Positions 1 to 6,140 are shown, numbered from the stretch's first letter. The stretch is DNA of 6,708 nucleotides from Candidatus Solincola tengchongensis (GCA_015711895.1 JACVJH010000436.1:1-6708), one strand, 5' to 3'. Translations and numbers: made by a program. Notes: generated by a model from the sequence alone, not told the origin.

Positions 1-66
1 CAGGTCGAGGTTCACGGGCTCGTCGTCCACAACCAATATCACCGCTTGTGATTCGCCTGAGCTCAT
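1..66 (-). CDS. Response regulator, receiver domain N-terminus (partial, runs off left edge)
   Basis: Only the first 22 codons lie in the window, read leftward from an ATG at 66-64. The peptide MSSGESQAVILVVDDEPVNL has the classic opening of a CheY-like receiver domain: a hydrophobic first beta strand (VILVV) ending in the acidic pair DD that, in this family, helps coordinate the magnesium ion for phosphorylation. The following E-P-V-N-L-D-L is also typical of receivers. A good Shine-Dalgarno sequence (GGGAGG, minus strand) sits just upstream, and the sensor kinase stop codon is 19 nt before the start, so the two genes are probably cotranscribed and form a two-component pair. The phospho-acceptor aspartate and any output domain lie outside the window, so the output (DNA binding, cyclic-di-GMP or stand-alone) cannot be stated. 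Confidence 0.85.
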   Translation of the reverse strand, partial: MSSGESQAVILVVDDEPVNLDL

Positions 67-85
67 GGGATCCTCCCGCGCCCAT

Positions 86-2074
86 TCAAGGTCGGTCTTC
101 ATGCCCCCCGGATCGCTCCTGGCCGGAGCTTCTCTCCTCGGCTTCCGCCGCCGGTCTTGCCGGTATGGTGAAGGAGAAGGTGGTCCCCCTTCCCGGTTCG
201 CTGCTCAGCCAGATGCGGCCTCCATGCAACTCGACGAGCTGCTTGCACAGCGCCAGCCCCAGCCCCGTGCCCCCCACGGCATGGACGGACTCCCCCACCT
301 GGGAGAACTCGAGGAAGAGCTTTCCCTGATCCTCCGGTTTGATGCCGATCCCCGTATCGCTCACTTCCACCAGGAGATCGCCGTCGGCGCTCGCAGCACG
401 CAGGAGGACGCTGCCGCCCGAGGGAGTGAACTTGAGGGCGTTGGATAAAAGGTTCAGTATTGTCTGTCGCAGACGGCGCGAATCGGCGGTGATGCGTGCC
501 GGTGGGTCCTCCGCCCTCATGGACAACTCGATCCCTCGGTCCTCCGCCTCCTTTCGCATGAGGTCCAGAGTGGAGGCCAGGAGGGTTTCCGTGTCGATGT
601 CCTCGAGTTGAAGGGCAAGGTGGCCCGCCTGGGCTTTCGTGTAGTCGAGGATGTCGTTGATGAGCGAGAGGAGGTGTTTCCCGCTTATATGGATGTTTTC
701 CAGATATTTCCTCTGGTTTTCGTTGACCTCCCCGTAGGTGCCGGAGATCAATAATTCGGAGAAGCCGATCACTGCGTTGAGGGGCGTCTTCAACTCATGC
801 GTCACGGAGGCCATGAAGCGGTTTTTCAGGCGGTTCAGTTCCTCCAGCTGTCTTTTCTCCTCCTCCAGCCGGATGAGCGCTTTCTCCTCCGTGACGTCCC
901 TGATGACGTAGACAGTGCCCGCCACACCCTCCTCTTCCGTGCGGTAGGGAGTCGCCCGGGCGCGATAGGAACGGCCTTTACGGTCCTCGAGCTCGAAGGA
1001 TTCGAGCCGGCCCTGCAATATCCGGTCCAAGTACCGGTCGTCCACCTCCCACCCCCGGCGGAGAACGTCCGCGATTCCCATACCGACAACGTCCTCCGGC
1101 CTGACGCCGAGGAAATCCACCAGGGCGCGGTTGGCCCGGCGAACGAGGTCGCCGGAACCCACCTGGATCACCATGTCGCGCATGGAGTCCACTGTGGTCT
1201 GCCAGTCCTGCCACGCGGAGCGGATGCTCTCGAAGAGTTGCAGGTTGTCCAGCGTGAGCCCTAACTGGAAGCCGATTATGGACAGGCATTCCTTGTCCCG
1301 GTTGCGCCAGGCGCGGCTATCGGTGAACCCCATGATCAGGACGCCTACCGGGCGGCGGTTGCTCTTCAGGGTCAGGAGCAGGAAATCCCCCTCCCCTCCT
1401 TTTCCGGTCACGTCCAGGAAGCGGCACCAGTCGAGGGCCCCGGGTTGCAATCGGAGGAGCAGGTCCTTCTCCAGATTATCCACTATGGAGAGCATCCCCC
1501 CGAAGACCTCACGGAGGATCGACTGACCCTGGGGAGACATGAGCGCGTTGAGCGCATGCTCGTCCAGGCCCTGGTGATGGACCAGTTTCCACGGGCCTTC
1601 GCCCTCGGAGGGCGAGAGCATCGCCAGATGGCGGGAGTCGAAAGCGAGGCCCAGTTCGCGTATCGCGGAAGGGAGGACCTGCGCGTCATCGAGGGTGCGG
1701 TCGAGAGCGCGTATCACGGAGTTGAGGCGGGAGATGGACTCGCGTGAGGCGGCGATCTCGGCTCTCATCCGCTGGTGTTCCTCGGCGAGGGCGAGGATTG
1801 CGCTTAAGGTCGAGGGATCGGGCCGGGTCAGAGGGACGATGACCGTGCCGTGAAGTCCCGAGGGGATGCTCCCCGGGGGTGCCGTAGAGGGGTCGACGAT
1901 GATCAGCAGAGGGGGCCGTTCTTCCAGGATGCCTCTTTCCGGAAGTTCGGGAGGCTTCAAAGCCTGCAGGACAACCTCCTTACCGCGGTCTGGCAGGCAG
2001 GAACGCACCTTCTCGACGAAGCTCCCGTCCTCGGAGAGAACCCAGATCGAGGGCGTGGTGCCTGATTTTACCAT
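86..2074 (-). CDS. Soluble sensor histidine kinase (receiver-like N-terminus, GAF-like, PAS, HisKA, HATPase)
   Basis: This 662-residue protein autophosphorylates on histidine and should pass the phosphate to a response regulator, most likely the one starting 19 nt downstream. Residues 8-95 look like a shortened receiver fold: acidic E15-D16 after strand one, D61 in LLIIVDPST where the phospho-acceptor would sit, and T83 after the next strand. A helical linker (about 96-130) leads to a GAF-like region (about 130-285), then a PAS domain (about 290-395). The kinase core is complete: H-box with H426 in SVTHELKTPLN, N-box with N541 and N545, G1 box D573-T-G-I-G, F-box F587/F590 and G2 box GGTGLGLAL at 601-609. 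No transmembrane segment is visible, so it should sense a cytoplasmic signal. Residues 638-662 form a polar Glu/Arg/Gly-rich tail beyond the ATPase domain. The ATG at 2074-2072 is preceded by GAGG eight nt upstream. The ligand is unknown. Confidence 0.95.
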   Translation of the reverse strand: MVKSGTTPSIWVLSEDGSFVEKVRSCLPDRGKEVVLQALKPPELPERGILEERPPLLIIVDPSTAPPGSIPSGLHGTVIVPLTRPDPSTLSAILALAEEHQRMRAEIAASRESISRLNSVIRALDRTLDDAQVLPSAIRELGLAFDSRHLAMLSPSEGEGPWKLVHHQGLDEHALNALMSPQGQSILREVFGGMLSIVDNLEKDLLLRLQPGALDWCRFLDVTGKGGEGDFLLLTLKSNRRPVGVLIMGFTDSRAWRNRDKECLSIIGFQLGLTLDNLQLFESIRSAWQDWQTTVDSMRDMVIQVGSGDLVRRANRALVDFLGVRPEDVVGMGIADVLRRGWEVDDRYLDRILQGRLESFELEDRKGRSYRARATPYRTEEEGVAGTVYVIRDVTEEKALIRLEEEKRQLEELNRLKNRFMASVTHELKTPLNAVIGFSELLISGTYGEVNENQRKYLENIHISGKHLLSLINDILDYTKAQAGHLALQLEDIDTETLLASTLDLMRKEAEDRGIELSMRAEDPPARITADSRRLRQTILNLLSNALKFTPSGGSVLLRAASADGDLLVEVSDTGIGIKPEDQGKLFLEFSQVGESVHAVGGTGLGLALCKQLVELHGGRIWLSSEPGRGTTFSFTIPARPAAEAEERSSGQERSGGHEDRP

Positions 2075-2105
2075 CTCATTCGCCTCGCGGACAGCTCATA
2101 ACCGT

Positions 2106-2134
2106 ATTTTAACATTGCGTGAACCGGGTGTCTT
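2106..2134 (-). promoter_or_regulatory. Candidate promoter of the kinase-regulator operon
   Basis: Read on the minus strand, 2134-2129 is AAGACA (four of six matches to TTGACA). Then come a 17-bp spacer and 2111-2106 TAAAAT (five of six to TATAAT), preceded by TGT, the extended -10 signature. Transcription would start near 2099, giving a leader of about 25 nt with a GAGG ribosome site before the kinase ATG at 2074. This is a consensus match by eye with no transcript evidence, but spacing and position are ideal for a sigma-70-type promoter. Confidence 0.5.
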
Positions 2135-2234
2135 TCGAGACGCTCAAGCTGTCGTGGCGCGGGGAAACGCCTCCGAGGACCGCTTCGCTCGCCAGGGGCC
2201 GGCCGTGGCGACCGGGCCGTGACCCTCGAACACT

Positions 2235-2240
2235 TATAAT
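2235..2240 (+). promoter_or_regulatory. Candidate -10 element for the rightward operon
   Basis: A perfect TATAAT lies 65 bp before the Nif3-like start, in otherwise very GC-rich sequence. Transcription would start around 2247, leaving a leader of roughly 58 nt. No convincing -35 hexamer is found 16-18 bp upstream (the region reads ACCGGGCC), so the promoter may depend on an activator, or the match may be chance. Confidence 0.4.
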
Positions 2241-2275
2241 GTGGGTGGCGTTAAAAGACGGGTGGAGCCTGGTGC

Positions 2276-2329
2276 ATGGCCATGATCTTGGGCGAGGGAG
2301 GGGAATGGGAGCTATGGTTTGCGCGGTGA
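2276..2329 (+). CDS. Possible 17-codon leader ORF overlapping the Nif3-like start
   Basis: An ATG at 2276, eight nt after a GGTGGAG ribosome-site-like sequence (2261-2267), opens a short frame reading MAMILGEGGEWELWFAR and stops at TGA 2327-2329. It lies in a different frame from the Nif3-like gene and runs 24 nt past that gene's start at 2305, so ribosomes translating it would cross the downstream start. That arrangement could couple or limit translation of the operon. It is equally possible that it is an accidental frame. Nothing in the peptide suggests a recognised leader (no run of one amino acid). Confidence 0.2.
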   Translation: MAMILGEGGEWELWFAR

Positions 2330-3438
2330 GCGACATCTGTGGTCTTATGGATGAACTCGCACCTCCCGAGCTGGCCGAGGAGTGGGATCGCGTGGGGCTG
2401 CAGTGCGGTTCGCCGGAGAGACGGGTGAGCGCGGTGCTGGTGGCCCTGGAGGTCAACGAAGAGGTGTCCAGAGAGGCGCTGGAGAGGGGAGCCGGCATGA
2501 TAGTCTGTCATCACCCCCTTATCTTCGAGCCGTTGCCCCACTTGCGGGAGGACGGGTTCCCGGGCGCCCTGGTGTGTTCCGTGGTGAGGCGGGGTATCGC
2601 GGTTTTCGCCGCTCATACCAACCTGGACGCGGCGCCTTGGGGGGTGAACGCGGCCCTGGCGGAGTCCCTTGGGCTGCGGGAGCACTTGCCTCTGAGGGAG
2701 ATGGCCACCAGGCCGGCATGCAAGCTGGTGACCTTCCTCCCCCCCGAACACCTGGAAGCGGTGAGCCGGGCCCTCTTCCAGGCCGGCGCCGGGGTGATCG
2801 GGGAGTACACGGGGTGTTCCTTTCGCTCCGAGGGGACGGGGACCTTCTACGCAGGCTTGGGGACCACCCCGGCCTACGGGGAGAAGGGGAAGATGAACGA
2901 GGTGCGTGAGGTCCGCCTGGAGGTCCAGGTGGAGGAGAGGCTGTTGGGGAAGGCCCTGCGGGCGCTCATCGACTCTCACCCCTACGAAGAGCCGGCGGTG
3001 GACGTCTATTCCATAAGGGTTCCCACCAAAGGCGGCCTGGGTCGGGTCGGCACGCTGGAAGGACCTCTGCGCCTCGAGGAGCTGGCGGACCTGTGCCGTG
3101 AGCGCCTGCAGAACCCGGCCGTCCGCTTCGCCGGCTCACCCGACCGGGAGGTGAGGCGGGTGGCGGTATGCGGCGGGCGGGGGGCGCACCTGGCCGCGGA
3201 TGCCCTGCGGGCAGGGGCGGACGTTCTGGTCACCGGGGACGTGAGCCACCACCAGGCGGTGGCGGCCCTGAACATGGGCTTGGCGGTGGTGGATGCCGGA
3301 CATTATCATACCGAGAGGACCTCGGTGCCATTCCTGGCCCGCCTCCTCGGGGAGAGGGCGGAGAGGAAGGGGCTGGAGGTCGAGATCCTCGCTTCCCGCG
3401 TGGATACCTGTCCCTGGAAGGTCGGAGGTGCGAGTTGA
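2305..3438 (+). CDS. Nif3-like dinuclear metal-binding protein, YqfO type (DUF34/NIF3 family)
   Basis: This 377-residue protein belongs to the widespread NIF3/YbgI/YqfO family, which binds two metal ions and has been annotated as a GTP cyclohydrolase I type 2 homolog; its physiological role is not settled. The N-terminal half has AEEWDRVGLQCG (24-35), the metal motif CHHPLIF with H69 and H70, and HTNLDAAPWGVN with H104 and D108. The C-terminal half supplies GDVSHHQA (311-318) and DAGHYHTE with H333 and E337. Between them, residues about 139-240 form the PII-like insert of the longer YqfO type, ending in the hallmark HPYEEPAVDVY. Length fits this subtype (about 370). I chose ATG 2305, which follows a GGGAGGGG tract closely; ATG 2314 is a possible alternative, and homology begins only around residue 8. 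It heads a compact rightward operon and overlaps the next gene by four bases. Confidence 0.93.
   Translation: MGAMVCAVSDICGLMDELAPPELAEEWDRVGLQCGSPERRVSAVLVALEVNEEVSREALERGAGMIVCHHPLIFEPLPHLREDGFPGALVCSVVRRGIAVFAAHTNLDAAPWGVNAALAESLGLREHLPLREMATRPACKLVTFLPPEHLEAVSRALFQAGAGVIGEYTGCSFRSEGTGTFYAGLGTTPAYGEKGKMNEVREVRLEVQVEERLLGKALRALIDSHPYEEPAVDVYSIRVPTKGGLGRVGTLEGPLRLEELADLCRERLQNPAVRFAGSPDREVRRVAVCGGRGAHLAADALRAGADVLVTGDVSHHQAVAALNMGLAVVDAGHYHTERTSVPFLARLLGERAERKGLEVEILASRVDTCPWKVGGAS
3424..3430 (+). promoter_or_regulatory. Ribosome binding site fixing the TTG start of the zinc ribbon gene
   Basis: GGAGGTG, a strong Shine-Dalgarno match, lies inside the last codons of the Nif3-like gene. Its GGAGG core ends six nt before TTG at 3435. 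This supports the TTG start and rejects the far upstream in-frame start at 3168, which would overlap the Nif3-like gene by about 270 bases. Confidence 0.75.
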
Positions 3439-4142
3439 GCGAGCTGGAGTCCCTATACCAGGTTCAACAGCTGGATACCAGGATATTCGAGCTCCGGGGG
3501 AGGCTGGAGGACAATCCTCTCAAGGAGGAGCTGGAGCGCCTGCGCGGGGAAGAGGCGGAATGCGCGGAGGAGCTTTCCAGGGTCGAGGAAGCCCTGGAAA
3601 AGTCTTCCAGAAAACAGGCCGCCCTTGAAGACGAGATACGGAGCCTGGACCAGAAGTTGTCCCGGGAGGAGGGGAAGCTTTACGGGGGCCAGGTCACCAA
3701 CCCCAAGGAGCTCAGGGGCCTGCAGGCCGAGGTGCGATCGCTGAAGAGGAAGAAGGACGAGCTGGAGACGGAGCTCCTCGAGGAGATGGAGGGGCAGGAC
3801 GGGGTGAGGGCCAGGCTGGAGGAGTTGAGGTCGAAGGACCGGGAGCTCCTGGCCCTCATCGAGGAGAAGAGCGCGCTGCTGGAAAGGGAGACGGGGGAGA
3901 CGGCCTCCGAACTCGCAGAACTGGAAAGGGAGCGAGAGAAGTGGTCTTCCGGGGTGGGCGAGGAGCTCATGCGCCTCTACGAGAAGCTCCTCGCCGCCAA
4001 GCAGAACCTGGCCGTGGTGAAGGTCATCGAGGGCGTGTGCCAGGGTTGCAGGGTGGAGCTGCCGGGAAAGGAATACGACAGGTTCCTGAGGACGGAGGGC
4101 GTCTTCCGCTGCTCCAACTGCGGGCGCATACTCGTGCGGTGA
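3435..4142 (+). CDS. Coiled-coil C4 zinc ribbon protein (DUF164; FlgZ/CdsZ family)
   Basis: The 235-residue product is a long charged antiparallel coiled coil (about 5-190, dense in Glu, Leu, Arg and Lys) followed by a C-terminal zinc ribbon with C202-x2-C205 and C226-x2-C229. The signature LYGGQVTNPKEL (82-93) marks the hinge region conserved in this family. Known relatives include Helicobacter pylori HP0958 (FlgZ), which acts in flagellar biogenesis and binds flaA mRNA, and Chlamydia CT398 (CdsZ); mycobacterial Rv2229c is an uncharacterised member. Its role in bacteria without flagella or type III secretion is unknown. The TTG start at 3435 shares TTGA with the Nif3-like stop, so translation is probably coupled. 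Length matches the family (about 240). The cytoplasmic location is inferred from the absence of a signal or membrane segment. Confidence 0.93.
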   Translation: MSELESLYQVQQLDTRIFELRGRLEDNPLKEELERLRGEEAECAEELSRVEEALEKSSRKQAALEDEIRSLDQKLSREEGKLYGGQVTNPKELRGLQAEVRSLKRKKDELETELLEEMEGQDGVRARLEELRSKDRELLALIEEKSALLERETGETASELAELEREREKWSSGVGEELMRLYEKLLAAKQNLAVVKVIEGVCQGCRVELPGKEYDRFLRTEGVFRCSNCGRILVR

Positions 4143-4170
4143 CCCCGGAGGCCCCGAGGGGGCGGATTCT

Positions 4171-4722
4171 TTGGAGAGGAGAAAGAGCAGGAAGAGCGTG
4201 GTAGAACCGGCATTCCAGGGAGCCAGGCGCTTCGAGGAGCTCCACGTCTTCATAGACGGGGCCGCCAGGGGCAATCCCGGGCCGGCGGCCATCGGTGTGG
4301 TGGTCCTGACCCGCCAGGGACGCCGGGTGGCCGCTTTCGGGGAGGCCATCGGCGAGGCCACCAACAACTTCGCCGAGTACACCGCCCTGGTGCATGCCCT
4401 GCGACTGCTATCCGTTTACGAGGTGGACCGGCTGCGCATCTATGCCGACAGCGAGCTCGTGGTGCGGCAGATACAGGGCCTGTACCGGGTGAAGGAGAGG
4501 TCCCTGCGCAGCCTGCATTCCCAGGTCATGTCCATGCTCGGCCGTTATCGTGACTGGAGCATCCAGCATATCCCACGCGAGGAGAACCGCGAGGCGGACC
4601 GCCTGGCCAACCAGGCACTGGACGGAGCCGCGGACATCTCTTCCGCGTCGGTCAGGCACGACCTGGGCCTGGAGGAGCAGCCCCCTCTCTTCCCCGAGGA
4701 GGAGGAAGGAGGAGGGGGGTAG
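4171..4722 (+). CDS. rnhA: Ribonuclease HI, handle-less RVT_3 type
   Basis: RNase HI cuts the RNA strand of RNA/DNA hybrids, removing R-loops and primers. The 183-residue protein has the complete active site: D29 in FIDGAARGNPG, E69 in NNFAEY, D93 in YADSELVV and D143 in NREADRLAN, with H133 aligning to the catalytic-loop histidine of the E. coli enzyme. The segment after D93 is short and lacks the lysine/tryptophan-rich basic handle of E. coli RNase HI, so it is of the shorter type seen in actinobacteria. About 20 basic residues precede the domain, and a tail of about 30 residues ends in EEEEGGGG. TTG 4171 follows a GAGGGGG tract by eight nt; GTG 4198 with AGGAAG upstream is an alternative that would remove nine residues. 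M. tuberculosis Rv2228c carries this domain fused to an acid phosphatase; here the protein stops after the RNase domain. Confidence 0.92.
   Translation: MERRKSRKSVVEPAFQGARRFEELHVFIDGAARGNPGPAAIGVVVLTRQGRRVAAFGEAIGEATNNFAEYTALVHALRLLSVYEVDRLRIYADSELVVRQIQGLYRVKERSLRSLHSQVMSMLGRYRDWSIQHIPREENREADRLANQALDGAADISSASVRHDLGLEEQPPLFPEEEEGGGG
4696..4719 (+). promoter_or_regulatory. Purine tract serving as ribosome site for the membrane protein gene
   Basis: An uninterrupted 24-nt purine run of GAG/GGA repeats encodes the last eight residues of RNase HI (four Glu, four Gly) and holds several overlapping GGAGG cores. The one at 4711-4715 lies seven nt before the TTG start at 4723, an ideal distance. 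The RNase HI tail therefore looks shaped by the need to translate the next gene. Confidence 0.6.
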
Positions 4723-5307
4723 TTGTTCGTCCTCGCCCATGCCGGCTTCGCCTTCGCTCCAGCCGCCGCCGTCTCCTCCTGGTGGAAGGATAACCGCGGT
4801 TTCCGTGACGGGGTGCCCGACATGAGGTGGCTGTTGGCGGGCACGGTCCTCCCGGACGTGGTGGACAAGGCGGTGGGGGAGGTGCTCTTCCGCTCCTATT
4901 TCCGGAACGGCCGTATCTTTTTCCATACCTACCTCTTCACCCTAATCTTCTTCCTGGCCGGAATCCTCGGATGGGCCAGGAAGAGGGACGCCAGCCTGCT
5001 CCTGCTCTCCTGCGGCATGGCTTCTCATCTGCTCCTGGACCGCATCTGGATAGAGCCCACCACCGCCCTGTGGCCGTCCCTGGGGCCCTTCCAGCGCCAT
5101 CCTTCGGATCTGACCTTTCTCCAACAGGTCATGGAGTATCTGCGGGATCCCTTCTTCTGGGTCACGGAGGCGGCGGGAACCGGGGTGCTGGTGGCTTCCC
5201 TCCGCCGGCTGGGGGTGGATTCCCGGGCGGGATTGAAGGGATTTCTGCGCCACGGGACGCTGCCCGCGCTGCAATCCGGGGAAGCCACGACGGGCGAGAC
5301 CCGCTGA
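4723..5307 (+). CDS. Small membrane protein, YdjM/DUF457-like putative metal-dependent hydrolase
   Basis: This 194-residue protein has the pattern of the YdjM/DUF457 family of membrane-bound putative metal-dependent hydrolases: an early histidine (LAHAGFAF, H6), LLAGTVLPDVVDKAVG with D45 and D48, an HTYLF motif with H68, and SHLLLDRIW with H102 and D106. The spacing of these His and Asp residues next to hydrophobic segments suggests a metal site at the membrane face. Likely membrane segments are about 5-19, 69-84, 91-106 and perhaps 145-161; the C-terminus (about 162-194) is polar. The substrate is unknown for the family as far as I know. Translation starts at TTG directly after the RNase HI stop TAG with no spacer. 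It is the gene that separates RNase HI from the phosphatase. Family assignment rests on motif pattern, not alignment. Confidence 0.75.
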   Translation: MFVLAHAGFAFAPAAAVSSWWKDNRGFRDGVPDMRWLLAGTVLPDVVDKAVGEVLFRSYFRNGRIFFHTYLFTLIFFLAGILGWARKRDASLLLLSCGMASHLLLDRIWIEPTTALWPSLGPFQRHPSDLTFLQQVMEYLRDPFFWVTEAAGTGVLVASLRRLGVDSRAGLKGFLRHGTLPALQSGEATTGETR

Positions 5308-5315
5308 GCGGGCTC
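5296..5315 (+). terminator. Hairpin spanning the stop codon of the membrane protein gene, weak terminator candidate
   Basis: The arms GAG(A)CCCGC and GCGGGCTC pair over eight base pairs with one bulged A, and the loop is the TGA stop codon itself. Only two T residues follow, so a classic Rho-independent terminator is doubtful. Its position just before an apparent new promoter makes attenuation or partial termination plausible. Confidence 0.3.
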
Positions 5316-5377
5316 TTGGCACGCCGGGTGGGATGGGGCGACGGTTGGCCCGCCGGTTGTGGCGAAAACCCCGCTCC

Positions 5378-5387
5378 CGCGATCGCG
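5378..5387. repeat. 10-bp perfect palindrome upstream of phosphatase promoter
   Basis: CGCGATCGCG is a perfect palindrome ending five bp before the candidate -35 hexamer at 5393. It could be a regulator binding site, but self-complementary GC-rich decamers also arise by chance in such DNA. The core octamer GCGATCGC occurs once more at 3734-3741 inside the zinc ribbon gene. Confidence 0.25.
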
Positions 5388-5392
5388 TCGCC

Positions 5393-5421
5393 TTGCTGCC
5401 CCCGTGTGTCACGGCTAAAAT
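5393..5421 (+). promoter_or_regulatory. Candidate promoter for a leaderless or near-leaderless phosphatase mRNA
   Basis: TTGCTG (5393-5398), a 17-bp spacer and TAAAAT (5416-5421) form a sigma-70-like pair; the -10 matches five of six bases and the -35 only three. The expected transcription start, about seven nt after the -10, falls within roughly two or three bases of the ATG at 5431. The sequence between (AAGTGCGTC) has no Shine-Dalgarno match. Both facts suggest a leaderless transcript, common in actinobacteria. Confidence 0.5.
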
Positions 5422-5430
5422 AAGTGCGTC

Positions 5431-6051
5431 ATGGGAACGGCTTATCTCTTGAGGCATGGAGAGACGGAATATCATGCGCAGCATCGCTTGCTGGGCCGTC
5501 TGGACATCGGGCTCAACGAGAGGGGAAGGGAACAGGCCCGGCGGGTGGTCGAGTTCTTCCGGGGCCTCAAGTTGGACGCCGTGTATTCCAGCCCCCTGAG
5601 ACGCTGCCTGGAGACGGCGGCTCCGGTTGCCGAGGATCACGGGCTGTCCATCCAGGTACTGGAAGGGCTCATGGAGGTGGACATGGGCGAGTGGGACGGG
5701 CGTACCTTCGACGAGCTCTTCCGCGAGGAGGGGGAGATGGTGGGGAAGTGGATGCGCAATCCTTCCTCGGTGGCCATCCCCGGAGGGGAGGACTTCGGGA
5801 CGGTACGCGATCGGGTGATGTCCGCGGTTCGGGAGATAACCAGTCGCCATCCCGGTGACCAGCGAGTGCTCGTAGTGACTCACGGTGGACCCATACGGGG
5901 CATCCTCTGCGAGGCGCTGGGCATGGAGCTGGACGGGATGTTCCGTATCCAGATCGACCTTGCCTCCATCTCCGCCGTCAAGTACTTCGACGGCGGGATC
6001 CCCGAGACGGCCATGGTGACCCTGGTCAACGAGACATATCACCTGCGGTAA
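5431..6051 (+). CDS. Histidine phosphatase superfamily protein, CobC/phosphoglycerate-mutase-like
   Basis: The 206-residue enzyme belongs to the branch-1 histidine phosphatases, which hydrolyse small phosphoesters through a phosphohistidine. The catalytic RHGE motif is at 8-11 (nucleophile H9), a second arginine is in SSPLRR (R57/R58), the acid is E82 in MEVDMGEWDG, and the second histidine is H151 in VVTHGG. The EVDMGEWDG and IPGGEDF (116-122) segments fit alpha-ribazole phosphatases (CobC, cobalamin nucleotide loop assembly) and related GpmB-like phosphatases; motifs alone cannot decide the substrate. The start is fixed because the first residues (MGTAYLLRHGET) are exactly where the family begins. 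M. tuberculosis Rv2228c has a similar domain fused behind RNase HI, whereas here it is free-standing, 708 nt downstream of the RNase HI gene, with its own candidate promoter. Confidence 0.93.
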   Translation: MGTAYLLRHGETEYHAQHRLLGRLDIGLNERGREQARRVVEFFRGLKLDAVYSSPLRRCLETAAPVAEDHGLSIQVLEGLMEVDMGEWDGRTFDELFREEGEMVGKWMRNPSSVAIPGGEDFGTVRDRVMSAVREITSRHPGDQRVLVVTHGGPIRGILCEALGMELDGMFRIQIDLASISAVKYFDGGIPETAMVTLVNETYHLR

Positions 6052-6107
6052 GGATTTCCTCCGCGAAGCGCCTGAAGGGACGCCCGGGGAGAGGGCGGAG
6101 GGCGCGG

Positions 6108-6122
6108 CCGCGGGAGCCGCGG
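6108..6122 (+). terminator. GC-rich hairpin after the phosphatase gene, weak terminator candidate
   Basis: CCGCGG, a GAG loop and CCGCGG form a perfect six-bp stem 57 nt after the phosphatase stop. No T run follows (GACCCGGGG), so it may at most pause transcription. As CCGCGG is self-complementary, it can equally be seen as a direct repeat of CCGCGGGA. Confidence 0.2.
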
Positions 6123-6140
6123 GACCCGGGGTCATGAAGG

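Noticed and set aside
2119..2304. N-terminal extension of the Nif3-like gene from GTG 2119
   Set aside because: The added 62 residues have no family similarity, would start inside the spacer of the divergent kinase promoter and would precede the candidate TATAAT; a purine-rich ribosome site supports 2305.
2251..2979. 242-codon minus-strand frame opposite the Nif3-like gene
   Set aside because: Antisense shadow of a strongly supported gene; composition and lack of motifs fit chance in GC-rich DNA.
3168..3434. N-terminal extension of the zinc ribbon gene
   Set aside because: Overlaps the Nif3-like C-terminus by about 270 bases, the added residues are Gly/Arg-rich with no family match, and TTG 3435 has a strong ribosome site.
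3734..3741. Second GCGATCGC octamer, suggesting a cyanobacterial HIP1-type repeat
   Set aside because: Only two copies in 6.7 kb, far below HIP1 density, and the gene content does not look cyanobacterial.
4143..4170. GC-rich spacer between the zinc ribbon and RNase HI genes as a terminator
   Set aside because: CCCCGAGGGG leaves a loop of only two bases and no T run follows; the GAGGGGG is better read as a ribosome site.
3453..4382. 309-codon minus-strand frame opposite the zinc ribbon and RNase HI genes
   Set aside because: Its many leucines are the reverse reading of the GAG glutamate codons of the coiled coil; there is no motif, and both opposite-strand genes are certain.
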